DNA of 50,891 bases from Planctomycetes bacterium UBA7888 (GTDB taxonomy: Bacteria; Planctomycetota; UBA1135), in assembly GCA_002500505.1 (NCBI GenBank), contig DLRM01000041.1, forward strand, positions 11,860-62,750. Direction: 5' to 3'. A program made the position numbers and the translations under genes. Of this stretch, positions 16,776 through 24,459 are shown piece after piece; position 1 is the stretch's first letter; the number at the start of each line of letters is the position of its first letter. A model generated the notes under the pieces. That model did no database searches and was not told the DNA's origin. It saw nothing but the letters and a program-made list of their open reading frames with translations.

Positions 16776-19700
16776 CCTGGTCAACCCTGACTCGTCGGTC
16801 GACCCTTCTTTGTTTCTTTTTTGCGGCAAGCGGCTGGATTCCTCTTCCCATTCCAACCTCTTTATTGAAACATGCGCAGACCTTGCTCCCTGAGGGCTCT
16901 GTTCTTTCTGCTCACTCCCTCCAACTACGGTGGGCCTCTGGCGAAATTGCAGGCAAGGAGCTTCAAGTTCATACAGATGACTCCAATGTTGTCACTATTC
17001 GTCGAGTGAAGCTTTTTTTCGACACCCTACCTTGGAGCGCTCACTTCCTGGAACCGCGAGCCATCCTTTTGGAGGATGGAGAAACAAACCTGGATCTTCT
17101 TCGTCCCATTGTGGAGCCCCTTTTCCTTGAACGTGAGGCTCAAAGTGAGCCGCCGTCTCTTCGCGTTTCGATTCAAAACCTTTCGGCTTCAACAGCCCTT
17201 GCGAGTGGGGACCTTTCCTTCACAATTCTCGAAGCGCTAGGGCAAAGCTCTTCTCAAGGTGTCCAACTTCAGGGAAATCTTTCGACCCCTTATGGTTTCG
17301 CAGCACATGCTTGGTTCGAGCATCGCGCTAATGAATTCTGGAACCTGGATATCGACTGTCCCCCCACTGAAATCACTCATCTTGATTTACTACCAGCCGA
17401 AATTCGCGGAGATTCCTTTGAACTCAAAGCTCACATAGATTCTTCGGATGCCCAAGTAAATCTCCGATTAGAAAACACAACAGTGAAGGTGACGGATCCG
17501 CCAATGAACTTGGAGTTGGAAGAAATCACAATCAAGGGGCCTCTTTCAAGTGGAATTCAACTTGAAGCCGTGGGCCGCCTGCAGGGAACTCCACTGCGAG
17601 TTGAGGCTTGGATGCGGCGCGACAAAAACAAAGACTGGGCGGCGCGGCTCGAGGGGGAAGCTCACGCAATTGTTTTGGACAAAGACCGCATCGATTGGAT
17701 TCAACAGCTGGACCCTGGCACTGCAGAAGTCCTCGAGGCCCTTGAACTCGATGGCGCAACTTCAGCAAATATCTCCTGGGACTGGAGAGGCGATGGCGAT
17801 GGCCAATGGCTCGTCCATGCTCCTTTCCAAAATCTGGGAATCACGTACCGCGGTTTCTTGGAGGAAGATGGGGACCGCCCCTCCTTCCCCTACCCCGTTC
17901 AACAATTGTCTGGAGATTTTTTGGCGACTGGACGACGCCTTCTCTTCCATTCCACTGGCAGCATGGGTTCTGCGCTACTTCAAGCAGAGGGCACAGTGCT
18001 CATCACAGATGGCCCTGTCCAAATGGGAATTGATTTGGATGTGAATGGGCTCGAAATGGATAACCGTATCACGAGCGCTTTGAGCGGGACACCTGAAGCT
18101 TCCGCAATCTGGCGCGATTTAGGTGGACCAAGCGGCGGGGAGGCAGATTTAAAACTCCGGCTCCGACGCAAAGCAGAAGATGAATTCGTTCGCGTGGACC
18201 TAGAAGGCGAAGTGCGTGGAACAACTCTCCGCCCTTCCTTTCTTCCCATACCGATTGAGCTGAATGGCGCATGGATTCATTGGGCTCCCGGGAGTGCAGA
18301 GTTTGCGGGACCGGTGCGCGCATTGGGTAGCGAAGATTTGTTGGTAAGGGGCGAAGCACGCTCCGTGCTCAACGGAAATCTTCCGGCAATCTCCATGAAA
18401 GCCGTGACCGAGAAGGGGCTCGCCCCTGTTGTCGAAGATCGCCGTATTCTGGAAGGCTTCCTTGGATTACCTGAGGGTATGTCTGGGTTTCAGATTGAGG
18501 GACCATCCAGGTTTGACGTGGGCGTTCGTCGGCCTGGAAGTGATTCACAGGCTCAGGTTCTCATTGAAACTGAGGGTAGAGGCATGAACTTGCGTTGGGA
18601 TTCCGCCAACACGAACTGGGAGCATTTGGTTGGTGATTTCGCCCTTGCAATGGACGGTAAACAACTTCTTTTCTCTGCACCGGAAATATCGGCCCAATGT
18701 TGTAACGGAGAGCTGCTAGTTTCCGGAGAGCTCCTTCATTTTGATCAGGAAGAACGAGGTCTCGGCACAATTGTTGCCAACAATTTAGAGGTGAAGGACG
18801 AAACAGTTCGCTTCGCGCGAGCCCTGGCTGGTTTGGACCCCGAAATGAACCAACCGATTGCCTGGTCGGGAATCGTTCACCTTGTCGCTGAGCTCAACTT
18901 GTTGGAACCCGGGAAGAACCGTGGGCGAATTCAACTGGACCCTCTGGAAGTTAGGCAAGGAGTTCTCCTCCCTTCAGAAGGGGCATCCTTGCGGGGTCGC
19001 TTTAGACTCAAGGACACGACTCTCGTTCAGGGTGAAATCGACCTCACGGGTGTAGCTGGCAATATGGAACTCCATGACATCCGCTTGGAACCCTTGGATG
19101 ATGGATTCCTCTTGGAGGCGGACCTGGATTCCCCAAAAGGAATCGAAATCTCGGATCGATTCGCAGCTCTTTTAAGCCCCGATGCTTGGCAAGCCTTTCA
19201 GCGAATTGGGCTTCGCGGTCGAGTCGGCGCTGATGGTGTAGCGATTCGCTTGAACTCAAGTCCCGATGGGTCCTCCTTCCGATTAGACGGAAGTCTGCTC
19301 CTTCGTGAAATGGGAGTGGATGCGGCACCAGTTCTCAAAGAGGGCTTCGGGGTTCTTGAAGTTCAGAACTTCGAATGGAAAAATCCCCAAGAGTTTGGCG
19401 GGGAACTCCATCTGAAGAATGCTTCCTGTAATGTTGCTGGATTTTCTTTCTCTGATGCAAGCGGAAACCTATCGCTTACGCCAAGTGAGCTCCATTTCGA
19501 CTCCTTTGAGGGAAAATTGCTCAATGGAACGGTGGGCACTTCTTCTTTTGTTGAGGAAGGTGGGAGCGGGGAAGTTCAGACTGAGGGTCACTTGCGATTA
19601 GGGCTCCAGAACAATGCCCCTATTTCTTTTTTACTTTACTTGGACTCCATAAGTTTGGCCCGCTTAAGAGAGGAGCTTGATTTAGAGGGTGACCTCGCCG

Positions 19701-20245
19701 GAAGCATGAGTGGTCGTTTGGATTTTACAAGCGAATCGCCGAGCCCTCTAGACTACAAAGGCATTGCAAATTTGTCCGTGAATGGTGGGGTCTTAGGAAC
19801 CGTTCCTGTCCTTTCGCGAATGTGGGCTGTTGCCGGAGTTCGGCCCCCAATCTTCAATAGTGGAAACTTCACTCTTAGAGCGAGGCCCAATGTACACCGC
19901 GGCAGGATCCGACTCGAAGAGTTCGATTTGAAACATGAACTCTTGCAAGTGCATGGAAAAGGTTGGATTGGATTGGACTCCTATTTAAATGTGAAGGCAA
20001 CCGTGCGAAGTGGGATTGTTCCTCTTCTAGGCTGGGGAATTCCGCTCATTTCTGACTTGTTCTTCGACCCACTCGTAGAACAGGACATTATTGGTCCGGC
20101 GGAAAATCCAATCGTAACCCAGAGACTGGCCAGAAAACTGGACCGGGAACGAAACAAGAAAAGAGTCCCCTTTCCTCTTTGGATTCCTGGGTTCCAACAT
20201 GAGGACTGGTGGAAGTCTCCGGCATTCCCAGCCACGCACGATTAG
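16772..20245 (+). CDS. AsmA/YhdP-like large envelope protein
   Basis: 1157 residues with one N-terminal membrane segment (LLCFFFAASGWIPLPIP, residues about 13-30) and a long beta-rich remainder of repeated 'LEVxxxxLxGxIxLxG'-type strands. The last ~170 residues resemble the AsmA/DUF3971 C-terminal region: ELDLEGDLAGSMSGRLDFTS, NLSVNGGVLGTVPVLSRMW and DLKHELLQVHGKGWIGLDSY. This family (AsmA, YhdP, TamB) bridges inner and outer membranes and moves phospholipid. The size and single anchor fit YhdP best, but exact membership is inferred. The start overlaps alr by ATGA. Confidence 0.68.
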   Translation: MTWSTLTRRSTLLCFFFAASGWIPLPIPTSLLKHAQTLLPEGSVLSAHSLQLRWASGEIAGKELQVHTDDSNVVTIRRVKLFFDTLPWSAHFLEPRAILLEDGETNLDLLRPIVEPLFLEREAQSEPPSLRVSIQNLSASTALASGDLSFTILEALGQSSSQGVQLQGNLSTPYGFAAHAWFEHRANEFWNLDIDCPPTEITHLDLLPAEIRGDSFELKAHIDSSDAQVNLRLENTTVKVTDPPMNLELEEITIKGPLSSGIQLEAVGRLQGTPLRVEAWMRRDKNKDWAARLEGEAHAIVLDKDRIDWIQQLDPGTAEVLEALELDGATSANISWDWRGDGDGQWLVHAPFQNLGITYRGFLEEDGDRPSFPYPVQQLSGDFLATGRRLLFHSTGSMGSALLQAEGTVLITDGPVQMGIDLDVNGLEMDNRITSALSGTPEASAIWRDLGGPSGGEADLKLRLRRKAEDEFVRVDLEGEVRGTTLRPSFLPIPIELNGAWIHWAPGSAEFAGPVRALGSEDLLVRGEARSVLNGNLPAISMKAVTEKGLAPVVEDRRILEGFLGLPEGMSGFQIEGPSRFDVGVRRPGSDSQAQVLIETEGRGMNLRWDSANTNWEHLVGDFALAMDGKQLLFSAPEISAQCCNGELLVSGELLHFDQEERGLGTIVANNLEVKDETVRFARALAGLDPEMNQPIAWSGIVHLVAELNLLEPGKNRGRIQLDPLEVRQGVLLPSEGASLRGRFRLKDTTLVQGEIDLTGVAGNMELHDIRLEPLDDGFLLEADLDSPKGIEISDRFAALLSPDAWQAFQRIGLRGRVGADGVAIRLNSSPDGSSFRLDGSLLLREMGVDAAPVLKEGFGVLEVQNFEWKNPQEFGGELHLKNASCNVAGFSFSDASGNLSLTPSELHFDSFEGKLLNGTVGTSSFVEEGGSGEVQTEGHLRLGLQNNAPISFLLYLDSISLARLREELDLEGDLAGSMSGRLDFTSESPSPLDYKGIANLSVNGGVLGTVPVLSRMWAVAGVRPPIFNSGNFTLRARPNVHRGRIRLEEFDLKHELLQVHGKGWIGLDSYLNVKATVRSGIVPLLGWGIPLISDLFFDPLVEQDIIGPAENPIVTQRLARKLDRERNKKRVPFPLWIPGFQHEDWWKSPAFPATHD

Positions 20246-20254
20246 AATTGGACT

Positions 20255-21343
20255 ATGTTTCATGTCATCATCATGGCTGGTGGTTCAGGCACACGATTCT
20301 GGCCAGAGAGTCGGCAGCGGCGACCAAAGCAACTGCTTCCCATCCTTGGTTCAGAGCCACTGATTGCTGAAACGGCAAATCGGCTCTCCCCTATGGTGCC
20401 CAATGAAAATATTTGGGTTGTGACAAATGAAACCCAAGCCGAAGGCGTGCGCAACGCACTCCCGAATCTTCCAGAGGGAAATATTTTGCTGGAGCCGTGC
20501 GCTCGGAATACTGCACCCTGCGTCGGGCTCGCATCTGCCGTGATTCGGGAACAGGATCCTGAAGCAATACTTGCCTTCCTCCCAGCTGATCACCAGATTT
20601 CTCCACCCGAAGATTTTCAGCGGGCCTTGCGAGCGGGGGCGGCGGCGGCAGAGGAGAAAGGAGTATTCGTTACTTTTGGTGTCCCTCCAACACATGCAGC
20701 AACGGGCTATGGCTATATTCAACGCGCCGAAAAAGTTGGGGAACATGAAGGGGTTTCTTGTTTCAAAGTTGACTCCTTCAAAGAGAAACCGGACCCACAA
20801 ACTGCTGAAGAGTTTCTGAGAGATGGGAACTACTTGTGGAACTCGGGCATTTTTGTATGGAAAGCCTCCACAATTTTAGATGCAATTGAAATCCATATGC
20901 CGGATCTTGCAGGGGGCCTCAACCGCCTCATGGAAGCCTGGGCTTGCGACGGGTGGAAGGAAACGCTCGCTCGTGAATACCCTTCCTTCCCTTCTGTCCC
21001 AGTAGATATTGGAATTATGGAGAAGGTGAATGGAGTTCAAGTTTTGGAGACACCATTCCATTGGAGCGACATTGGATCCTGGCGCGCACTCTACGATGAA
21101 CTCGAAAAAAATTCCGATGGAAATGTCGCTGTGTTTCCGAACGGAGGCCAGCTACTTGAACAAGACTCCAGCGGCGTACTCGCATATTCATCGGAAGATC
21201 AAACCATTGCCGTACTTGGACTCGAAGATGTAATTGTTGTGCGAACGAAGGATGCAGTTCTTGTTGCCAAGCGAGACCGAGCCGAGGATGTAAAACTGTT
21301 CACAGACCACCTCCGAGAAGCTGGAAGGGATCAACTTCTGTGA
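20255..21343 (+). CDS. manC: Mannose-1-phosphate guanylyltransferase
   Basis: 362 residues. It makes GDP-mannose from GTP and mannose-1-phosphate for glycan synthesis. The nucleotide-binding N-terminus IIMAGGSGTRFWPESR followed by RPKQLLPI is diagnostic. Other family sites are LLEPCARNTAPCVGLAS, AFLPADHQI, ATGYGYIQRAE, FKEKPD, YLWNSGIFVWKAS and FHWSDIGSWRALYDEL. No fused isomerase domain is present, so it is the monofunctional form. It ends with a GTGA overlap onto ruvX. Confidence 0.93.
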   Translation: MFHVIIMAGGSGTRFWPESRQRRPKQLLPILGSEPLIAETANRLSPMVPNENIWVVTNETQAEGVRNALPNLPEGNILLEPCARNTAPCVGLASAVIREQDPEAILAFLPADHQISPPEDFQRALRAGAAAAEEKGVFVTFGVPPTHAATGYGYIQRAEKVGEHEGVSCFKVDSFKEKPDPQTAEEFLRDGNYLWNSGIFVWKASTILDAIEIHMPDLAGGLNRLMEAWACDGWKETLAREYPSFPSVPVDIGIMEKVNGVQVLETPFHWSDIGSWRALYDELEKNSDGNVAVFPNGGQLLEQDSSGVLAYSSEDQTIAVLGLEDVIVVRTKDAVLVAKRDRAEDVKLFTDHLREAGRDQLL

Positions 21344-21759
21344 GGGGTCGTGTTCTCGCGGTTGATTATGGTGGCAAGCGGACTGGGTTAGCAGTCTCAG
21401 ACCCCATGCGCATTGTCGCTACGCCTCTTGATGCGGTGACAAGCGTTTCGCTTGAAGAAACTGTGGAAAGTGTGGCACAGGTTGCGGGAGACAAAGATGC
21501 AAAAGTGGTTCTTGTTGGGATGCCCTACCTGCCCAATGGTCATGAGGGTGAGCAATGTGCAAGAGTGAGGCTGTTTATGCGCGCACTCCGTGAAAGACTT
21601 CCGGAATCCGTTGCAATTGAGGAAATTGATGAACGGTTCAGCTCCCACGAAGCGCGCCGTCTCCTCAAGGCATCGGGAAAGAAGCGGAAGGACCTGAAGG
21701 ATATTGTGGACTCCACTGCTGCCATTGTTCTTCTTCGAGAATTTATCGCCACCCCCTAA
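21340..21759 (+). CDS. ruvX: Holliday-junction resolvase-like RuvX (YqgF)
   Basis: 139 residues, the typical length. This RNase H-like nuclease functions in pre-16S rRNA 5'-end processing and perhaps junction resolution. Catalytic Asp9 is in LAVDYGGKRTGLAVSD. VVLVGMPYLPNGHEGEQC, IEEIDERFSSHEARRLL and KDIVDSTAAIVLL are the remaining conserved blocks with acidic residues. It starts at a GTG overlapping manC by GTGA. rnpB follows about 100 bases later, so two RNA-processing genes are neighbours. Confidence 0.93.
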   Translation: MRGRVLAVDYGGKRTGLAVSDPMRIVATPLDAVTSVSLEETVESVAQVAGDKDAKVVLVGMPYLPNGHEGEQCARVRLFMRALRERLPESVAIEEIDERFSSHEARRLLKASGKKRKDLKDIVDSTAAIVLLREFIATP

Positions 21760-21861
21760 GCCAGAATCTGATTAGCTTCGTTTAGCCAAATGATTTCAAG
21801 AAAGGAGTTGCGGAATTATTTTATTTTATGGCCCACTAAACTCGGTCAGAGTCTACGATTA

Positions 21862-22234
21862 GGGCGGAGAGTCACTCGGGTGACCGCGCGTGGGAATTCC
21901 CGCTCGAGGAAAGTCCGGGCTTCATAGGACGCAGTGGTGGCTAACGGCCACCGGGGGAAACCCTAGGGAAAGTGCCACAGAAAATAAACCGCCTAAGCAA
22001 CCTCGGTTGCCGGTAAGGGTGAAATGGCGAGGTAAGAGCTCACCGCACGCTTGGTAACAAGCGTGGCAGGGTAAACCCCACTGGAAGAAAGTTCACATAG
22101 GGAGGGATGGCGTTGTCCGCGCCACTACAACCTCCGGGTAGAGCGTTTGAGGCTAGCGGCAACGCCAGTCCCAGAGAAATGGTCACCCCCTCTAAGGAGG
22201 GACAGGATCCGGCTTACAGAGTGGCTCTCCGCCC
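21862..22234 (+). ncRNA. rnpB: RNase P RNA, bacterial class A
   Basis: The catalytic RNA that trims the 5' ends of tRNAs. The P1 helix pairs gggcggagagtcactc (21862-21877) with gagtggctctccgccc (22219-22234), 16 positions with one mismatch that can be a wobble pair. Conserved blocks occur in order: gaggaaagtccgggc (P4 5' strand), taagggtgaaatggcgaggt, gtaagagctcaccgc, cagggtaaaccccac, and near the end ggatccggcttacaga (P4 3' strand). The AT-rich stretch at 21814-21830 may hold its promoter. No clear terminator follows. Confidence 0.95.
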
Positions 22235-22433
22235 CTCTTCCTCTATAGCAATGCGCTGTCGTGGCAATGATGGAAACCCACAGCCGCCATGTGGCCATTC
22301 TGAACAACCGTTCATGTTTGCCTTCTGTTTGCCCCATCCATGGTGTTACTTTTCCACAATTATCCCACAAGTTGGGGATTTCTTGCCAAGAGGGCTTGCA
22401 AGGGCTTGCGCATACCTGTACAAAAACAAGGGG
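22235..22433. other. Region between rnpB and the NUDIX gene
   Basis: About 200 bases without a confident gene. It holds ttttccaca (22350-22358), which fits the DnaA-box consensus, a near-box ttatcccaca (22360-22369) with one extra C, and a tandem 10-bp repeat agggcttgc(a/g) (22391-22410). An open frame crosses it in phase with the NUDIX gene but shows no conserved start. Confidence 0.4.
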
Positions 22434-23069
22434 ATGGAGTTTGTCTACGTTGTTCCACGCAAAACCCTCCTGGGTGACCAGGAGATTCACGGCCTGTTGC
22501 CCTTGGCACCAGCCGAATTGGAGGAGCGTTTTCTTGCACCAGCTCGCGAAGAAGGTTTCTTCATTGAGCGCAGCTGGGTGGAGACCCACCCAGAATTCAA
22601 ACAACCCATTCCTTATGTAGCCGTCATGCATGGAGAAGAACTCTTTTGCTTGACTCGGCTCCAAACTCAAGGCGAAAAACGACTCCACGGAAAGCGGAGC
22701 ATCGGCGTTGGGGGACACATAAACCCCTGCGATCACCCTGAAAACGGTGGCGAATTGTTCACCAACGCTTGCCACCGAGAGCTACACGAGGAACTCCTTC
22801 TCCCGGATGTTCCTCTCCCTCTTACCCCTCTTGGAATTCTCAACGATGACCGGACCGATGTTGGCTCCGTTCACTTGGGATTGGTTTTTCGCCTCGATGC
22901 CTCTGAATTTGAGGTCGCTGTTCGCGAAACCGATGCCATGGTTGGTGAATTCGAACCTCTGGACTCTCTCACTTCGCTCGCTTCTGGGCCTGAATCCCCC
23001 TTCGAGACTTGGTCCTCACTCTTGCTCGCTTCGGGTGCCCTTAAGGGTTCCGCCACCTCTGTTTCTTAA
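22434..23069 (+). CDS. NUDIX-like phosphoesterase
   Basis: 211 residues from the ATG at 22434 (MEFVYVVPRKTLLG). The frame is open further left into rnpB, but that cannot be coding. The centre has GKRSIGVGGHINP and then ELFTNACHRELHEEL, which keeps E-x7-R-E-x2-E-E of the NUDIX box while the leading Gly is replaced. This resembles the family often annotated as NUDIX 'phosphoesterase', with an N-terminal segment (GDQEIHGLLPL, FIERSWVETHPEFKQPIPYV) before the catalytic fold. Substrate unknown. Slightly odd is the EEL-L end of the box, where EE-x-G is usual. Confidence 0.7.
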   Translation: MEFVYVVPRKTLLGDQEIHGLLPLAPAELEERFLAPAREEGFFIERSWVETHPEFKQPIPYVAVMHGEELFCLTRLQTQGEKRLHGKRSIGVGGHINPCDHPENGGELFTNACHRELHEELLLPDVPLPLTPLGILNDDRTDVGSVHLGLVFRLDASEFEVAVRETDAMVGEFEPLDSLTSLASGPESPFETWSSLLLASGALKGSATSVS

Positions 23070-23095
23070 TCAACCCCCGAAACCAAAACACTCAA

Positions 23096-23320
23096 ATGGT
23101 CCGCCGCGCAGAAGATAACGAAATTGATGTCATCGAACTTATCAAGCAACTTCAAGAGGCTCGCTTCCAGCCTTCTGTCCGGTTGGTCTTCAAAGACGGC
23201 CGCGAATTTGACGGGGCCATTACATATCAAGAGCGTTTCGGGACTGGTCGCCTAATCAATATCCAAACTGAGTTCTCCACCGAATACAACGTTTACGACC
23301 TAAAAGAGGTCATTTACTAA
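23096..23320 (+). CDS. Small protein with a possible Sm1-like motif
   Basis: 74 residues. A short helix (EIDVIELIKQLQEARF) is followed by beta-rich sequence: VRLVFKDGREFDGAITYQER, then GRLINIQTEFSTEYNVYDLK. The block V.L.F.DG.EF.G.I matches the hydrophobic/Gly pattern of an Sm1 motif in Sm/Hfq barrels, and an N-terminal helix is usual there, but no clear Sm2 motif follows. It could instead be a different small SH3-like barrel. It lies 26 bases after the NUDIX gene in the same direction and is followed by a hairpin. Function unknown. Confidence 0.65.
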   Translation: MVRRAEDNEIDVIELIKQLQEARFQPSVRLVFKDGREFDGAITYQERFGTGRLINIQTEFSTEYNVYDLKEVIY

Positions 23321-23336
23321 AAGACCCAAACGAAGT

Positions 23337-23368
23337 CGAGTCCGCCAACCCGAAGGGCGACGGACTCG
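23337..23368. terminator. Hairpin between convergent genes
   Basis: cgagtccg (23337-23344) pairs exactly with cggactcg (23361-23368), with an inner ccc-gaa-ggg stem in the loop. It follows the small gene by 16 bases but has no T run on the plus strand. Confidence 0.55.
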
Positions 23369-23388
23369 AAAAAGGAACGGAAAGTTCC
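23369..23388 (-). terminator. Short intrinsic terminator of the ArsC/Spx-like gene
   Basis: On the minus strand GGAAC-TTTCC-GTTCC then TTTTT, starting at the last base of the stop codon. The stem is only 5 bp, but the larger hairpin just beyond would reinforce it. Confidence 0.5.
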
Positions 23389-23738
23389 TAGCGAAGGAAA
23401 GTTGCGTAATCGGCTTCGTCGAAGCCAAGAATTGCTTTCTCGCCACGTGCCAACAGAGGGCGCCGAATCATGTCCGGGTTCGACCGGAGCAAATCAACAA
23501 CCTCTTTCTTGGTCTTGAAGGTGGCATTTGGAATGTCTTGTTCCTTGAAACCCTTTGAGCGGGCATTGAAGGCAGTCTTCGGATCTTCGGCATCAACCGC
23601 CTTTTCGAGCAATTTCTTGGCCGGGGGTGTCTTCAGAATGTCCACGGCTTCGAAATCGATGCCTTTCTTCTCAAGGTAGGAAACAGCACGCTGACAAGTT
23701 TTGCAGGTGCCTTTGACGTAGAGCTTTACGGGGCTCAT
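23388..23738 (-). CDS. ArsC/Spx-family thioredoxin-fold protein
   Basis: 116 residues beginning VKLYVKGTCKTCQRAVSYLE, with the redox pair C12-x-x-C15 at the usual site. DFEAVDILKTPPAKKLL and a helical middle follow, and the end contains MIRRPLLARGEKAILGFDE, where R-R-P-L is the signature of the arsenate reductase/Spx/YffB group. The basic 'ARSKGFKEQD' and 'NPDMIRRP' segments are typical. Whether it reduces a substrate with glutathione or acts as a regulator cannot be told. It is a single gene between hairpins. Confidence 0.85.
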   Translation of the reverse strand: MSPVKLYVKGTCKTCQRAVSYLEKKGIDFEAVDILKTPPAKKLLEKAVDAEDPKTAFNARSKGFKEQDIPNATFKTKKEVVDLLRSNPDMIRRPLLARGEKAILGFDEADYATFLR

Positions 23739-23896
23739 GAGCTTTATCTGACCTAGGGGCTAAGGGTTAAGGTTTCTGCCCAAAAGGGGCCTAGAAACCA
23801 ACAAAGGGTCCCGTAGTTTACCCAAAAAAGATATTCTTGGCTACCCCTCGCACGCCAATGCCCCTAAGCCTATTCCAAACAAGAGCTTGCGATGGT

Positions 23897-24313
23897 CTAG
23901 GCTACTCCGTCACCTGGCTCTTGTTGAGTGGACATTCCAACTAATTCCATTAGAACCCTCACAAGGTTGGCAGCGAAGGTGCTCCGAATCACAACGGTCA
24001 CGCCAATTTCCCTTGCGGCATCCAAAAGATCCTCCCTCTCATGGGAACTGTAAGCCAAAATTGGCAAGTTAGCGGTCAATTTGTTTTCCCGTAACTCCTT
24101 GGCTAATAAAAGGTTATCTCTGTTTTCGTCTTCCAAATCTAGGACGGCACCTATGCTCCCTGGAGCCGTTAACTGCCCGAGCAAATCCCCATCCCAATCA
24201 GGTACACGCCCTTCCCATCCGAGGGCCTGAATGGCGGGGTCAATCTTTCCAATGAAAAACTTCTCGCTAAGAAGTAAATGGAAGATTGGCGGAGAGGAGG
24301 ATTCTTCGTTCAA
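23897..24313 (-). CDS. Degenerate receiver-like (CheY-fold) protein
   Basis: 138 residues from a TTG at 24313 (no ATG is available near the start). The middle and end fit a response-regulator fold: SIGAVLDLEDENRDNLLLAK with an Asp at the beta3 end, LPILAYSSHEREDLLDAARE (beta4 with Ser), and GVTVVIRSTFAANLVRVLME, where Arg stands for the conserved beta5 Lys. The acidic pocket at the end of beta1 is not evident. It is therefore likely a pseudo-receiver or an unphosphorylated partner domain. No kinase or output domain is adjacent. Confidence 0.55.
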   Translation of the reverse strand: MNEESSSPPIFHLLLSEKFFIGKIDPAIQALGWEGRVPDWDGDLLGQLTAPGSIGAVLDLEDENRDNLLLAKELRENKLTANLPILAYSSHEREDLLDAAREIGVTVVIRSTFAANLVRVLMELVGMSTQQEPGDGVA

Positions 24314-24459
24314 ACGTCTTGAGACAACTCAGCCATTACAATCGGCGCAAAATCCAATTTTGAACCCAGATTCGCAGAAAAAGTCCAAAAAAAGTCCTGA
24401 ACGCCTCTTAGATAGCTCCGCTATCCTCTTTCTCAATCGGACCTTGAGTCCTTTTCTCG

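Noticed and set aside
21862..22234. Short open frames within the RNA gene
   Set aside because: The complete conserved-block order and P1 pairing of class A RNase P RNA explain this segment.
22340..22410. Chromosomal replication origin
   Set aside because: Only one good DnaA box and no dnaA, dnaN or AT-rich unwinding element nearby.
22107..22433. N-terminal extension of the NUDIX frame
   Set aside because: It overlaps the rnpB 3' half, and the protein has no family match before 22434.
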